64,000 nt of DNA from Bifidobacterium longum subsp. infantis ATCC 15697 = JCM 1222 = DSM 20088 (GCF_000269965.1 NC_017219.1:1860001-1924000), one strand, 5' to 3'. Counted from the stretch's first letter, positions 46,504 to 57,847 are shown. Notes: generated by a model from the letters alone, not told the origin. Translations and numbers: made by a program.

Positions 46504-46755
46504 ATGAGCAATAAGACTCATGAACATCGTAATGGAGTATGGTTGATGATTGTTACGGTAGTAGCAAGTATGCTAGAGGGAACCAAAGAAGTTCTATTGA
46601 ACTCTCTAGCTGGTCTCTTAGGAGGCTTCATCAGCAACGGTATTGCGCACTGGCGTACCAAGGCACACAAGCTTTTTCTTTGGATTAATTTGTGCAGGGA
46701 ATTGACCGTGGACAGGCTTCGCCAGCTCCTTCCTAATGCTTGGAGGGTTTGTTAA
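46504..46755 (+). CDS. Possible small membrane protein in the accessory patch
   Basis: An 83-residue ORF, MSNKTHEHRNGVWL..., with a hydrophobic stretch at ~12-42 (VWLMIVTVVASML, then LNSLAGLLGGFISNGIA). ATG 46504 is preceded by AAAGGGGGAG, a strong ribosome site. The frame is open back to 46363 and adds another hydrophobic segment (VQLLIIGMPYGAFLLLL), so the real protein may be longer. The end runs to within 5 bp of the decayed integrase. No family recognised. Confidence 0.45.
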   Translation: MSNKTHEHRNGVWLMIVTVVASMLEGTKEVLLNSLAGLLGGFISNGIAHWRTKAHKLFLWINLCRELTVDRLRQLLPNAWRVC

Positions 46756-46759
46756 GCTC

Positions 46760-47600
46760 TTACGCCACTGCGGCGGTTTCACTCGTCTTGCCTGTATCGA
46801 TGGCTTTGAGCCGCATCTGGTCCACGGCGTTGGCGACTTCGTTGAGTCATTCGGGCCAGAGTCCGGCGTATACGTCGAGTGTGATGCTCGCCGTGGCATG
46901 GCCAAGCTGTTTCTGGAGGGTCTTGACATCCGCGCAGCAGGCGATGGACACGTAGGTGTGACGTAGGCTGTGGATGTTCACAGCCTCGCCCTCCATCCCC
47001 GCATTGCGCACGCCGGGATACCAGATGCGTGTCCTCCAGCTCTGGTCGTGGATGCATCCGCCGCGTTTGGCCCGGAACAGGAACTCGTTCTTGCTTTGTC
47101 CGGCGTTCTGCTCCTCCAGTTGGGGAATGAGAGACTGCGGCAGGGCGATGGTCCTCGCCTCACCGTTTTTTTGCGTGCCGAGTTGCATCCTGCCTTCCCC
47201 GTCATCGGACCATGTGCGGCGGATGCGGGCTTTGCGGTTCCTGAAGTCGAGATCCTGAATCTGCAGGGCGAGCACTACGTTGATGCGCACGCCGGTGTAA
47301 GCGAGGAATCGCACCAGCAGTTCGACTTCCAGCACGGTGAGGAACACCATGTCCTCGTCCTTGGACACAATCTGCGGTATTGTGACCAGCTTGGCCGGGT
47401 TCTCCGGATCCACTTGTTGGTGATGGCGTATTCGAACACCGCCGCCATGACGACCTTGACGATGCTATGCAGGGACTCAGCGACCGCGGCTTCTTCTTGC
47501 CGGACAGCTGGGCCTTATACCCGCCCTTGGAGAGTTTGTTCACCCATGATTGGAGTTCGTTGGGTGTGATTTCGAGCAGCGTCTTATAGGTGTCGTCGAA
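46760..47600 (-). pseudogene. Tyrosine recombinase (phage integrase), frameshifted
   Basis: The three frames together encode a phage integrase. The core-binding part ITPNELQSWVNKLSKGG starts near 47570. One base is missing near 47490 (SGKK to AAVAESLHSI), and one more near 47404 (NKWIR to ENPAKLV). The catalytic part then reads TGVRINV (Arg), HSLRHTY (His-Arg), LGHATAS (His) and DVYAGLW (Tyr). A TGA at 46847-46849 precedes ~28 more codons to TAA 46760. Two frameshifts and a nonsense codon make it inactive. It lies ~340 bp from tRNA-Pro, a typical target. Confidence 0.8.
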
Positions 47601-47780
47601 TCCGCCGGTGGCGGCGATGGCGATGATACCAAACAAGACGGATGCGGAAAGGTACACGGGCCCGACGCATCCGCCGGGAATATACTTCTTGAACACCCGA
47701 ACGAACGCGGGCACGATCAACGCCACGAACCCGGACCCGAGCGTGGTCACGGTGCCGATATCCGCATAATCCTCCTTGGA
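47600..47780 (-). pseudogene. Phage holin-like fragment fused to the integrase remnant
   Basis: The frame reads DIGTVTTLGSGFVALIVPAF, then a hydrophobic stretch VYLSASVLFGIIAIAATGGF, resembling small bifidophage holins. It runs without a stop into the integrase frame at about 47600. In a prophage these genes lie at opposite ends, so their fusion suggests a large internal deletion. Assignment as holin is tentative. Confidence 0.45.
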
Positions 47781-47910
47781 CGATGTAGGCGGCCTACGGC
47801 ATCGACGCCTACGAAAGCGGGTTCGGCATCAGAAAAAGACTGGGCCGGACGCCGGCGCTAACCCATCAACACGCGCGGATAAGACCCACGTTTCTTTACT
47901 TAACCCAGAA

Positions 47911-47939
47911 GCCCCACTCCCCGAGCGGAAGTAGGGCTG
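47911..47939 (-). terminator. Hairpin after tRNA-Pro
   Basis: AGCCC-C-ACT/AGT-A-GGGCT, a 8-bp stem with one mismatch, just 3' of the tRNA-Pro on the - strand. Confidence 0.5.
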
Positions 47940-47943
47940 TCGG

Positions 47944-48017
47944 TCGGGCTGACAGGATTTGAACCTGCGACATCCTGCTCCCAAAGCAGGCGCGCTACCA
48001 AACTGCGCTACAGCCCG
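47944..48017 (-). tRNA. tRNA-Pro (TGG)
   Basis: Acceptor CGGGCTG/CAGCCCG, anticodon stem CCTGC/GCAGG with loop TTTGGGA, giving anticodon TGG (Pro, CCA). T-loop TTCAAAT. It is the probable integration target of the neighbouring prophage remnant. Confidence 0.94.
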
Positions 48018-48196
48018 ATGTGCCACATACGGCACAAGTTCATACTATAAGCGATGCCCGGTACATGTCATGGCGAGCAAGCGGCCGACCAACCAAAGCC
48101 AGCCAATCTGGAACGGCACAGACCAACCCGGAACAGTCCGAACCAACCCGAACCGGCCCAGTCCGATCCCGCCAGCCCGCATCGCTCCCGCCGGCG

Positions 48197-50338
<2,142 letters not shown>

Positions 50339-50390
50339 AGTTTTCAGTATCCCACTTTCTTGTGTCACTGATGTGCCGGGGAGTTGAACG

Positions 50391-51065
50391 TCAGGAGAAC
50401 AGCGACGGCTTGTCTTTGTCGGAGTTCCTGGCGATGAGTCTGCGTAACGCCTCATGCTGGATGGCGATCATCGAATTGGATGAGGTGATGCGCGTGGCGG
50501 CAAGGTCGCTCCACGGAATCCACGCGGATTCCACGTGCTCGTCCGCGTCGAAATGGCGCTGCTCCCGCCTGAACGGGCCCAAATGCAACACCATGATGTG
50601 GGCCAGTTCGTCGGTCATGCCTTCGGACGAGTAGAAATCGCCCACGAAGTCAACACCCATGGTGTCACGGTCCGGCACCACGCCGGTTTCCTCGGCCAGT
50701 TCCCTCAGGGCCGCGTCCATGATGTCCTCGCCCTCGTCCATGAGACCGGCGGGAAGCCCGTAGGCGAACATGTCCGATCCGGCACGGTATTCGCGTTCGA
50801 TGAGGTAACGGTCGGTGGACATGTCGTGCACGAGCATGACCACACAGGGGGCGTGACGCAGCACCTGGCGGCCGATCTCGTGTTCCTTGCCCTGCTTGTC
50901 GGTCAGAGCGATGCGCATGTCGTCCACGTGGAAGATGCGCCCGGTATAAACGGTTTCGCTACTGATCACTTTGGCGGGCACGTCCATGTCGATGCCGTCC
51001 GAGGAGGCGTTCAGCTTATGGTCGAGCCGATGCTCCAGTTGTTCCTGCTTGCTTCCCCCAAACAT
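50391..51065 (-). CDS. Nudix hydrolase (ADP-ribose pyrophosphatase-like)
   Basis: A 224-residue Nudix protein. The box is complete: GLMDEGEDIMDAALRELAEE followed by TGV, near residues 118-141. The layout (beta-rich start with VYTGRIFHVDD, then YLIEREYR) is that of ADP-ribose or nucleotide-sugar pyrophosphatases. Start chosen at ATG 51065 with GAGGAG upstream. It lies 45 bp after the Nif3-like gene on the same strand. Confidence 0.87.
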   Translation of the reverse strand: MFGGSKQEQLEHRLDHKLNASSDGIDMDVPAKVISSETVYTGRIFHVDDMRIALTDKQGKEHEIGRQVLRHAPCVVMLVHDMSTDRYLIEREYRAGSDMFAYGLPAGLMDEGEDIMDAALRELAEETGVVPDRDTMGVDFVGDFYSSEGMTDELAHIMVLHLGPFRREQRHFDADEHVESAWIPWSDLAATRITSSNSMIAIQHEALRRLIARNSDKDKPSLFS

Positions 51066-51110
51066 GTCATCTCCTCGGAAAAATCGTTTTCGCCACGTCA
51101 CTATAGCGTC

Positions 51111-52031
51111 TTAATCTCGATGCGCGGTAATGGACAGCGTCCATGGATCGGTCGTGTCGTGGAACCACTCGACTTCAGGCCTTGCTCCGGTCGCTTGTTC
51201 GATGGCGGCTGGCACGTCATCGATCGCGTAATTGAACCACATGGATTCGATGGCAGCATGAGGGGTGTTGATGAAGCAGGGACGCACATGGCTCTCCCCC
51301 GCCATTCCATGGCCGAGCATGATGCCTTGGGCCCTCATACGGGCTTCATACCGAGCTTGTTCGATGGCGTCGGTCACCGGGTGGTGACGCAAATCGCTGG
51401 TTACGTACACGTCCGCACCGGTGGCACGCACCTCGTTGAACAGGGAGTCACCGGAGCCAGGCAGAATGGCCACATACTGAACAAAAGTGTCCGAATCGCC
51501 GCATACCTGGATGCCGAGCGCGGTGGTCATGCCATGATCGGACACTTCGTCGAATACACGCTGAGCGAAATCCTTCAGGGCAACAGGCTTCGGCAAACGA
51601 CCCACACGCCCCAAGCCGACCGGATGAGAGGCGTTGGCATCGTCAATCGGCACGAGTGGTTTCTGGTCGATGAGTCCGAAGTAGTCGGCCGCCGCCTGCC
51701 CCACGCCGCGATACGCAGCGTCAGCATTGGTGTGCCCTACCCACAGCCCGCAGCCTTGCTGGTAGAGCCTGCGGACGATGTCGCCCCGGAAACCGAGTCC
51801 GCTCGTCTCGTGTACGGAACGGAAGAACAACGGGTGATGGGTGATGAGCAGGTCCGCGCCAGTAGCGATGGCCTTGTCAATGATGGCGGAGGTCGGGTCG
51901 GCGGCGAACACGATGCGGTGCACGTCGTGGCTCAGATCGCCGACGATGAGACCCGGCTCATCCCATTCCTCGGCGTAGCGCAATGGGTACAGGGTCTCGA
52001 GAACGTCGATGACTTGCTTGAGATTCGGCAT
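51111..52031 (-). CDS. Nif3-like dinuclear metal centre protein
   Basis: A 306-residue NIF3/YbgI-family protein with metal-binding motifs LLITHHPLFF near residue 64-73, GHTNADAA and a late HVRPCF/AIE region. Some relatives act as GTP cyclohydrolase-like or unknown enzymes, so no function is assigned. Start: ATG 52031 lies 5-8 bases after TACAAT on the - strand, so it may be leaderless; ATG 52040 is also possible. Neither has a ribosome site. Confidence 0.85.
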   Translation of the reverse strand: MPNLKQVIDVLETLYPLRYAEEWDEPGLIVGDLSHDVHRIVFAADPTSAIIDKAIATGADLLITHHPLFFRSVHETSGLGFRGDIVRRLYQQGCGLWVGHTNADAAYRGVGQAAADYFGLIDQKPLVPIDDANASHPVGLGRVGRLPKPVALKDFAQRVFDEVSDHGMTTALGIQVCGDSDTFVQYVAILPGSGDSLFNEVRATGADVYVTSDLRHHPVTDAIEQARYEARMRAQGIMLGHGMAGESHVRPCFINTPHAAIESMWFNYAIDDVPAAIEQATGARPEVEWFHDTTDPWTLSITAHRD

Positions 52032-52079
52032 ATGTCCCATTGTAGTGGGCTATTGCGGCAAGGGACTCATTCTGCAATT

Positions 52080-52192
52080 GCGGACAAGCCATGCTCGTGC
52101 TCTTCGTTGCTCGACTATCGGCTCGCCTTCGCCTACAAACAATCCACTGGACTGTTTGCTCAACGGCTCAGCCTCCTCACCCGAGGGGAGCT
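52080..52192. repeat. Diverged CTCCCCTC-type repeat
   Basis: Carries TTGCTCGACTATCGGCTCGCC and ends with CTCCTCACCCGAGGGGAG. It fills most of the 169-bp gap between polA and the Nif3-like gene, resembling the extended repeat at 21923 but more diverged. Confidence 0.4.
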
Positions 52193-52200
52193 AGAAATTG

Positions 52201-55053
52201 TCAGTGTGCAGCGAGCTGCCAGTCGGAACCGATGCCGCACGATACGTCCAGCGGCACGGCAAGGTCGACGGCGTGTTCCATGGCGTTGCGTACCAGTTCG
52301 GTGACCTGGTCGCCTTCTCCCGGCGCAATTTCCACTACCAGTTCATCGTGAATCTGCAGAATGATACGGCTCTTGACGTGGGCCTCGGCCAAGGTCTGCT
52401 CGGCGCGAATCATCGCGATCTTCATGATGTCGGCGGCAGATCCCTGAATCGGTGCGTTGAGTGCCGCACGTTCGGCGGCCTCACGCGCAACACGATTGGT
52501 CGAGTGCAGGGCCGGGAAGTAGCGACGCCGTCCGAAAATGGTTTCCGTATACCCCTTCTCTCGGGCATTGGCCACCAGCGATTCCAGGTAATCGTGCACC
52601 TTGCCGAAGGTATCGAAATACCGGTTTTTCAACGCTTCCGCTTCACGTGGCGCGATCTTGAGCTGCTGGGCGAGACCATACGTGCTCAGACCATAGGCCA
52701 ATCCGTAGCTCATGGCTTTTACGTGGCTGCGCTGGTCGCCGGTGATCTGGTCGACCGGCAGCTTGTAGACCATCGAGGCCACGTATTTGTGGAAGTCGGC
52801 TCCGGAGCGGAACGCTTCGATCAGCGCCTCATCACCGGACAGATCAGCCATGATGCGCAGCTCGACCTGTGAGTAATCGCAGCTCATCAGGGCCTCGTAC
52901 CCCTCCCCCGGCACGAACACGCCGCGAATCTCACGGCCGGCGGCGTTCCGATTGGGGATGTTCTGCAGGTTCGGGTCCACGGAGCTCAATCGGCCGGTGG
53001 CCGCGACGGTTTGCTCGAAAGTGGTGTGGATGCGCTCATCTGATGTATTGGTGGCATCGATCAGCGTTTGAACGATCTGCTTGAGCTTGTTGATCTCTCG
53101 GTGGCGCAGCAACGCCCCGAGGAAACCGTTGGCCCGCTCATTGTCCACTGATTTGACATACAGATCCTGCAATGCGGCCGCATTCGTGGTGTATGAGCCG
53201 GACTTGGTGCGTTTGGTGGGCTTCAAACCCATATCTTCGAACAGCACCTTCTGCAGCTGCTTGGGACTTTGCAGGTTGATTTCGGTGCCGGCATACTCCC
53301 AAGCCATTTCCTGCGCCTGACGAGCCTCGGCGGCAAACTGGTCACGCATGGAAACGAGTCGAACGCTATCGACTTTGGCTCCTGTGTGCTCCATGCCGTG
53401 CAGCACGCGGGAAACAGGAAGTTCAATCGCGCGCATCAGCCAGCATTGTTCACGCTCGTCGATAATCGGCCCGAGCGTGACGGCGAGGCTGCGGATAATG
53501 GCCAAATCGCGCAGACGATGTTCGTTCGGATCTTCTTCGACCTGATCGTCATCGAAGTCCAACGTGCCTTGCGAAGGCTGTTCGGTTTCGGTGAAGTGGA
53601 TGTCGAGGAAGTGCTCGGCCGCCTGCTTGAGGCTATCGGCGTGGAAATCCGGTTGGGTCAGATACCCGGCAAGCTTGGTGTCAAACATCGGCAGGTCCAT
53701 GTCAAGATCTACCGCGCCCAGAAGATGCAGCAATTCTTTATATCCATGCACGATGGTGCGGGAGTGTTCGCTTTTCAGGAACCGCGCAAACTGTGCTCGC
53801 AGGGTATCGGTGATTGGAAGGGGCACAATGGCCGCTGATGTTGCCGTGGCAACGGCAACGGCTTGTGCCGTGGCGCGCCCCGGCCTTTCGTCGCCCCATG
53901 CGGCCACGGTCCAAGCGTGGCCGACCGCGTCGCCGCAGACGGTATGCCGCTGCGATCCATCGCCATAGTCGGAAACCGTGAAATCGGCGATTTCACCGGG
54001 AACTTTGACCTCGGCGCGATGGGCCTTGACCCATTCGTCGAACTGCTCCGGAGCAGTGATGCTCGTGGGTTCCGGCAGGTTCAGATCGAGGTTGCTATCC
54101 TGCTTGTCCTGTTCATTATTCGTAGACTCGCCGGCTCCGGATGTGTTGGAAACCTTGGCCCCGGTATTGAAGGTTTTCAGTACACGACTCCTGGTACGCG
54201 GTCCGAATTCAAGCTCCTTGAACAGGGCGTCGATTTGTGCCACGTCCACGGTGCCGAATGTCAGATCCTCGATATCGACGCCTAGATCGACGTCTCGTAC
54301 CAGTGCGTTGACTTTGCGATTGAGCTTGACCTGGTCGATATTGGCCCTCAGCGATTCGCCTTTTTTGCCGCCGATTTCATCGGCGTGCTCGCAAATGCCG
54401 TCGAGGGAACCAAATTGGTTGATCCACTTGGCCGCAAAGCCGTCGCCTACGCCGGGCACACCAGGAATATTGTCGGCGGTTTCGCCTCGGAGTGCCGCCA
54501 GATCCGGATATTGTGCGGGAGTGACTTTGTATTTGTCGACGATGGACTGCGGCGTCATATGCTTCAGGTCTTTGAAGTGATGGCCCGGGTACAACACGGT
54601 GACGTTGTCATCCACCAGCTGGAAGGCGTCTCGGTCTCCGGACAATACCAGTGTGTGGTAGCCGGCCTTATCTCCCATGGTGGCGAGGGTGGCAATCACA
54701 TCGTCGCCTTCGAATCCCGACTTCTCGATGTAGGTGACGCCGAGGGCCGTGAGCATGCGTTGAATCAATGGCAGCTGGGTGAGCAGCTCTTCGGGAGCCG
54801 CCTCACGGGTGCCTTTGTATTGCGGAAGCATCTCATTGCGGAATGTGCCGCCCTTCACATCGAAGGCGACGCCCAGATGGTCGGGCTTCTCCGCATCGAT
54901 CACCTGCGCGAGCATGGTGGCAAAACCCCAGACGGCGTTGGTGGCTTGGCCGCTGGAGGTGCTGAAGTTGTCGACCGGCAGGGCGAAAAATGCACGGAAG
55001 GCCAGCGAGTGGCCGTCCACCACCAGCAACGTTTCATTGGTGGGTACGGTCAC
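52201..55053 (-). CDS. polA: DNA polymerase I
   Basis: About 950 residues, fills gaps and removes RNA primers. The N-terminal 5'-3' exonuclease spans ~1-290 (FEGDDVIATLA, SGDRDAFQL). The polymerase domain has DYSQVELRI (motif A), KAMSYGLAYG (motif B) and QIHDELVVE (motif C). The middle 3'-5' exonuclease-like domain lacks the DxE pair expected at its start, although a later FDTKLAGYL remains, so proofreading is probably lost, as in many actinobacterial enzymes. Start: GTG 55053 has GGGAGAGG five bases upstream; ATG 55068 adds five residues but has no site. Confidence 0.95.
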   Translation of the reverse strand: MTVPTNETLLVVDGHSLAFRAFFALPVDNFSTSSGQATNAVWGFATMLAQVIDAEKPDHLGVAFDVKGGTFRNEMLPQYKGTREAAPEELLTQLPLIQRMLTALGVTYIEKSGFEGDDVIATLATMGDKAGYHTLVLSGDRDAFQLVDDNVTVLYPGHHFKDLKHMTPQSIVDKYKVTPAQYPDLAALRGETADNIPGVPGVGDGFAAKWINQFGSLDGICEHADEIGGKKGESLRANIDQVKLNRKVNALVRDVDLGVDIEDLTFGTVDVAQIDALFKELEFGPRTRSRVLKTFNTGAKVSNTSGAGESTNNEQDKQDSNLDLNLPEPTSITAPEQFDEWVKAHRAEVKVPGEIADFTVSDYGDGSQRHTVCGDAVGHAWTVAAWGDERPGRATAQAVAVATATSAAIVPLPITDTLRAQFARFLKSEHSRTIVHGYKELLHLLGAVDLDMDLPMFDTKLAGYLTQPDFHADSLKQAAEHFLDIHFTETEQPSQGTLDFDDDQVEEDPNEHRLRDLAIIRSLAVTLGPIIDEREQCWLMRAIELPVSRVLHGMEHTGAKVDSVRLVSMRDQFAAEARQAQEMAWEYAGTEINLQSPKQLQKVLFEDMGLKPTKRTKSGSYTTNAAALQDLYVKSVDNERANGFLGALLRHREINKLKQIVQTLIDATNTSDERIHTTFEQTVAATGRLSSVDPNLQNIPNRNAAGREIRGVFVPGEGYEALMSCDYSQVELRIMADLSGDEALIEAFRSGADFHKYVASMVYKLPVDQITGDQRSHVKAMSYGLAYGLSTYGLAQQLKIAPREAEALKNRYFDTFGKVHDYLESLVANAREKGYTETIFGRRRYFPALHSTNRVAREAAERAALNAPIQGSAADIMKIAMIRAEQTLAEAHVKSRIILQIHDELVVEIAPGEGDQVTELVRNAMEHAVDLAVPLDVSCGIGSDWQLAAH

Positions 55054-55113
55054 GCTGGCCTCTCCCATAGTGTGTTTGTGTTACTTTACGACTCAGCACG
55101 GCGACGCCGATAA

Positions 55114-55899
55114 TCAGCGTTCGCCCGAATCAGAAGGCTTCGGATCGCCGTACTTGGCGATGATGGCCTGAGCCAGGCGCTTCTTGGGGATGCGCTGGTC
55201 CATGGAGGTCTTCTGAATCCAACGGAAGGCACCCTGCTCAGAGAAGTCCGCCTTGTCCATCAGCAGACCCTTGGCGCGGTCGACGAGCTTGCGCTCCTCA
55301 AGCGTGTCTTCAGCCTTCTTGAGCTTCTCTTCGGTTTCCTTGAGCTGGTCGGTGGTTTCCTTGAGCTTGCGTTCGCTGCGCTCCACGTTGTCCAGCAAAT
55401 CGTTGATCTCGGCGAAACGGCCCATGGCCACCTCGAGGGTCGGCAGCAGCTTGGATTCCTCGTACGGCTTGGTGACGTATGCCATGGCGCCGGCGCCGGT
55501 GGCCTTCTTCACCAGATCGGTCTGGGAGAATGCGGTGAGCATGACGACGGGGGCGATGTTCTCATCGCAGATAATGCCGGCAGCGGCGATGCCGTCCATA
55601 CGCGGCATCTTGACATCCATGCACACCACATCGGGGCGGTACTTGCGGGTCAGTTCCACGGCTTCCTCGCCGTTGGCGGCCTGACCAACGACCTCATAAC
55701 CGTTGTCTTCCAGCATGGCGACCAGATCCATGCGGTTCACGGCTTCGTCTTCGGCCACGACAACGGTACGCGGACCGTCCTCGGGCTTGACCTTGCGCTC
55801 AGCAGGTTCGCTTTCATCGGCCACGGCCTTGAGCTCTTCGTCGGTCAGCACCTCATCGACGTTGATACTCGGTTCTTCGGACTTCTTCCTTGCAGCCAT
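55114..55899 (-). CDS. pdtaR: Response regulator with ANTAR RNA-binding domain
   Basis: A 261-residue antiterminator-type regulator. The receiver domain (~45-160) has the acid pair in VVVAEDEAV, the phospho-acceptor Asp in VCMDVKMPRMDG, and Lys in YVTKPYEE. A coiled-coil linker (ERKLKETTDQLKETEEKL) leads to an ANTAR domain (RAKGLLMDK...RIPKKRLAQ) that binds RNA loops. The N-terminal ~40 residues are an acidic extension. Start ATG 55899 follows AAAGAGG. Co-location with polA and the tRNA-Leu is shared with other actinobacteria (recollection). No sensor kinase is adjacent. Confidence 0.9.
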   Translation of the reverse strand: MAARKKSEEPSINVDEVLTDEELKAVADESEPAERKVKPEDGPRTVVVAEDEAVNRMDLVAMLEDNGYEVVGQAANGEEAVELTRKYRPDVVCMDVKMPRMDGIAAAGIICDENIAPVVMLTAFSQTDLVKKATGAGAMAYVTKPYEESKLLPTLEVAMGRFAEINDLLDNVERSERKLKETTDQLKETEEKLKKAEDTLEERKLVDRAKGLLMDKADFSEQGAFRWIQKTSMDQRIPKKRLAQAIIAKYGDPKPSDSGER

Positions 55900-55966
55900 G
55901 CCAACCTCTTTCTTGAATTACCCAACAGTGGGGTTCGTAATAATTTCAGCGAACTCCTAACTAAAG

Positions 55967-56040
55967 TGCCCTCGGTGGGACTCGAACCCACACTGCGCAG
56001 ATTTTGAGGCTGCTTCCTCTACCAATTGGGATACGAGGGC
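55967..56040 (-). tRNA. tRNA with Leu (CAA) anticodon and a short variable arm
   Basis: Acceptor GCCCTCG/CGAGGGC, D-arm, anticodon loop CTCAAAA giving CAA (Leu, UUG), then only a 5-base variable region (GCAGT), then the T-arm GTGGG/CCCAC with TTCGAGT. Bacterial tRNA-Leu normally has a long variable arm. The last anticodon-stem pair is C/T. It may be a noncanonical tRNA seen in other actinobacteria beside pdtaR. Confidence 0.75.
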
Positions 56041-56342
56041 GTGCCAAAGCACTCTGAAGAGAGTAGCATACCGATTCGACTCCCGCCACACAAGACACGC
56101 GCACCGCCACGGCATCCCCGCCGGACGGGCGTTCTGCGGCGTTCGGACGGGCCGCGCTCCCGTGTGTCGCCCACGCTTGCGCCCATGGCCCACGTCCCGA
56201 AGGCGGCGTGTGCGATCGACCGTTGCGAGGATCGCGCATCCCGCACCCGGCGATGCCGCCGTCCGATACGCGAAGGCCCCCACCCCGCAGCGGGATGAGG
56301 GCCTTTACGTACCGCACATCAGCGGTCAGCGGCTACACGACA
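56041..56342. other. Gap between tRNA-Leu and pyk
   Basis: About 300 bp. Apart from the terminator at 56274-56306 I see no gene, promoter or repeat. Confidence 0.5.
56274..56306 (-). terminator. Terminator after pyk
   Basis: AAGGCCC/GGGCCTT with an inner CCCGC/GCGGG stem, 37 bp beyond the pyk stop. Confidence 0.65.
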
Positions 56343-57785
56343 TCAGTCGCAGGCGCCAACGGTGTGCACGTAGATGGAGTCGGTGCGGCCCGGCTGGTGA
56401 TCGCCCTGGGCGGAGCTCAGGATGACGATCTTGTCGCCGTCGACGACCTTGCCGGCGTCCTTGAGGATCTTGTCCGTGTAGATCATCAGATCCTTGCGGG
56501 ACTTGTCGTGGTAGTCCTCCTTGAGCAGGAAGGCTTCGGTGCCCCAGGACAGAGCCAGCCAGTGGTAGGTGTGCTCGTTGCTGGTCAGACCATAGATCGG
56601 GGCGGCCGGACGCTCACGGGAGACGCGGTGGACGGTGGCGCCGGTCTGGGTGTAGGCGACGATGGCCTTGGCGTTGAGCTTGTCGGCCAGGTCCACGGCG
56701 GCGGAGGAAACGGCGCCGGTGGAGGACATGTCGAGGTTCTTGAGCTCGGGGATGCGGTCGAAGCCGTGGTCGGTGGCGTAGCCGGAGATACGCGACATGG
56801 TGGCCACGGTCACATCCGGGTACTTGCCGACGGCGGTCTCGTTGGAGGTCATGGTGGCGTCGGAGCCGTCGAGGACGGCGTTGGCGCAGTCGGAAGCCTC
56901 TGCACGGGTCGGAACCGGGGAGTTCACCATGGAGCCGAGGACTTCGGTGGCCACGATGACCGGCTTGGCGTACTGGCGGGCCAGCTCGATGATGCGCTTG
57001 GTGGCCAGCGGGACCTCTTCCAGCGGGCACTCAACGGCCATGTCGCCACGGGCGGCCATGACACCGTCGAAGGTCTTGACGATCTCTTCGAGGTTCTCCA
57101 GAGCCTGCGGCTTCTCGATCTTGGCGACGATCGGGATGCGGCGGCCTTCCTCGTCCATGATCTCGTGGGCGCGGTCGATGTCGGTGGCGAAACGCACGAA
57201 GGACATGGCGATGATGTCGGCACCGGTGCGGATGGCCCAACGCAGATCGGCCTCATCCTTCTCGGTCAGGGCCGGCAGGGAGACGGCGACGCCCGGCAGG
57301 TTGATGCCCTTGTGGGAGGACACGGGGCCGGCCACGACGACCTTGGTGTACACGTTGTTGCCCTCGACCTTGGTGACCTCAAGACGGACCTTGCCGTCAT
57401 CGATCAGGATCGGGTCGCCCGGATGGCAATCGCCCGGCAGGCCCTTGAAGGTGGTGGAGGTGATATGCTCGTCGCCCTCGACGTCATCAGTGGTGATGAC
57501 GAATTCCTGGCCGAGCTGCAGCTGAACCTTGTCTTCGCCGTCGGCGTTCTTCTTGAACCAACCGCAACGGATCTTCGGGCCCTGCAAATCAACAAGCGCG
57601 GCAACGTTGCGACCAGTGGCTTCGCTGGCCTTGCGCACGTTGTTGTAGACCTTGAGGTGATCCTCGGGAGTGCCGTGGGAGCGGTTCAGACGAGCAACGT
57701 CCATACCGGCTTCAACGAGCTTCAGGAGGTTGTCGTAATCCTCGGTGGAAGGACCGATGGTGTCTACGATCTTGGCTTTACGCAT
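56343..57785 (-). CDS. pyk: Pyruvate kinase
   Basis: A 480-residue kinase making pyruvate and ATP from PEP and ADP. The N-terminal RKAKIVDTIGPS, the metal/active-site IVAKIEKPQALENLEEI, and the MAARGDMAVE loop are typical. The usual SGETA motif reads MTSNETAVGKYP. Start chosen at ATG 57785, with AGGCAGG upstream; an ATG at 57809 is possible. Upstream lie a promoter and a perfect TGTGAGCGCTCACA palindrome, suggesting sugar-dependent control. Confidence 0.95.
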   Translation of the reverse strand: MRKAKIVDTIGPSTEDYDNLLKLVEAGMDVARLNRSHGTPEDHLKVYNNVRKASEATGRNVAALVDLQGPKIRCGWFKKNADGEDKVQLQLGQEFVITTDDVEGDEHITSTTFKGLPGDCHPGDPILIDDGKVRLEVTKVEGNNVYTKVVVAGPVSSHKGINLPGVAVSLPALTEKDEADLRWAIRTGADIIAMSFVRFATDIDRAHEIMDEEGRRIPIVAKIEKPQALENLEEIVKTFDGVMAARGDMAVECPLEEVPLATKRIIELARQYAKPVIVATEVLGSMVNSPVPTRAEASDCANAVLDGSDATMTSNETAVGKYPDVTVATMSRISGYATDHGFDRIPELKNLDMSSTGAVSSAAVDLADKLNAKAIVAYTQTGATVHRVSRERPAAPIYGLTSNEHTYHWLALSWGTEAFLLKEDYHDKSRKDLMIYTDKILKDAGKVVDGDKIVILSSAQGDHQPGRTDSIYVHTVGACD

Positions 57786-57847
57786 GAATGCCTGCCTATT
57801 CTTGTTCAATTTGGTTCGAGGCGCGATCGCCTCACTTGCCGAAACTC

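Noticed and set aside
44032..47940. Matching att repeat of the tRNA-Pro 3' end at the left border
   Set aside because: I looked for the 3' end of tRNA-Pro near 44 kb and did not see a convincing copy, so prophage borders are not assigned.
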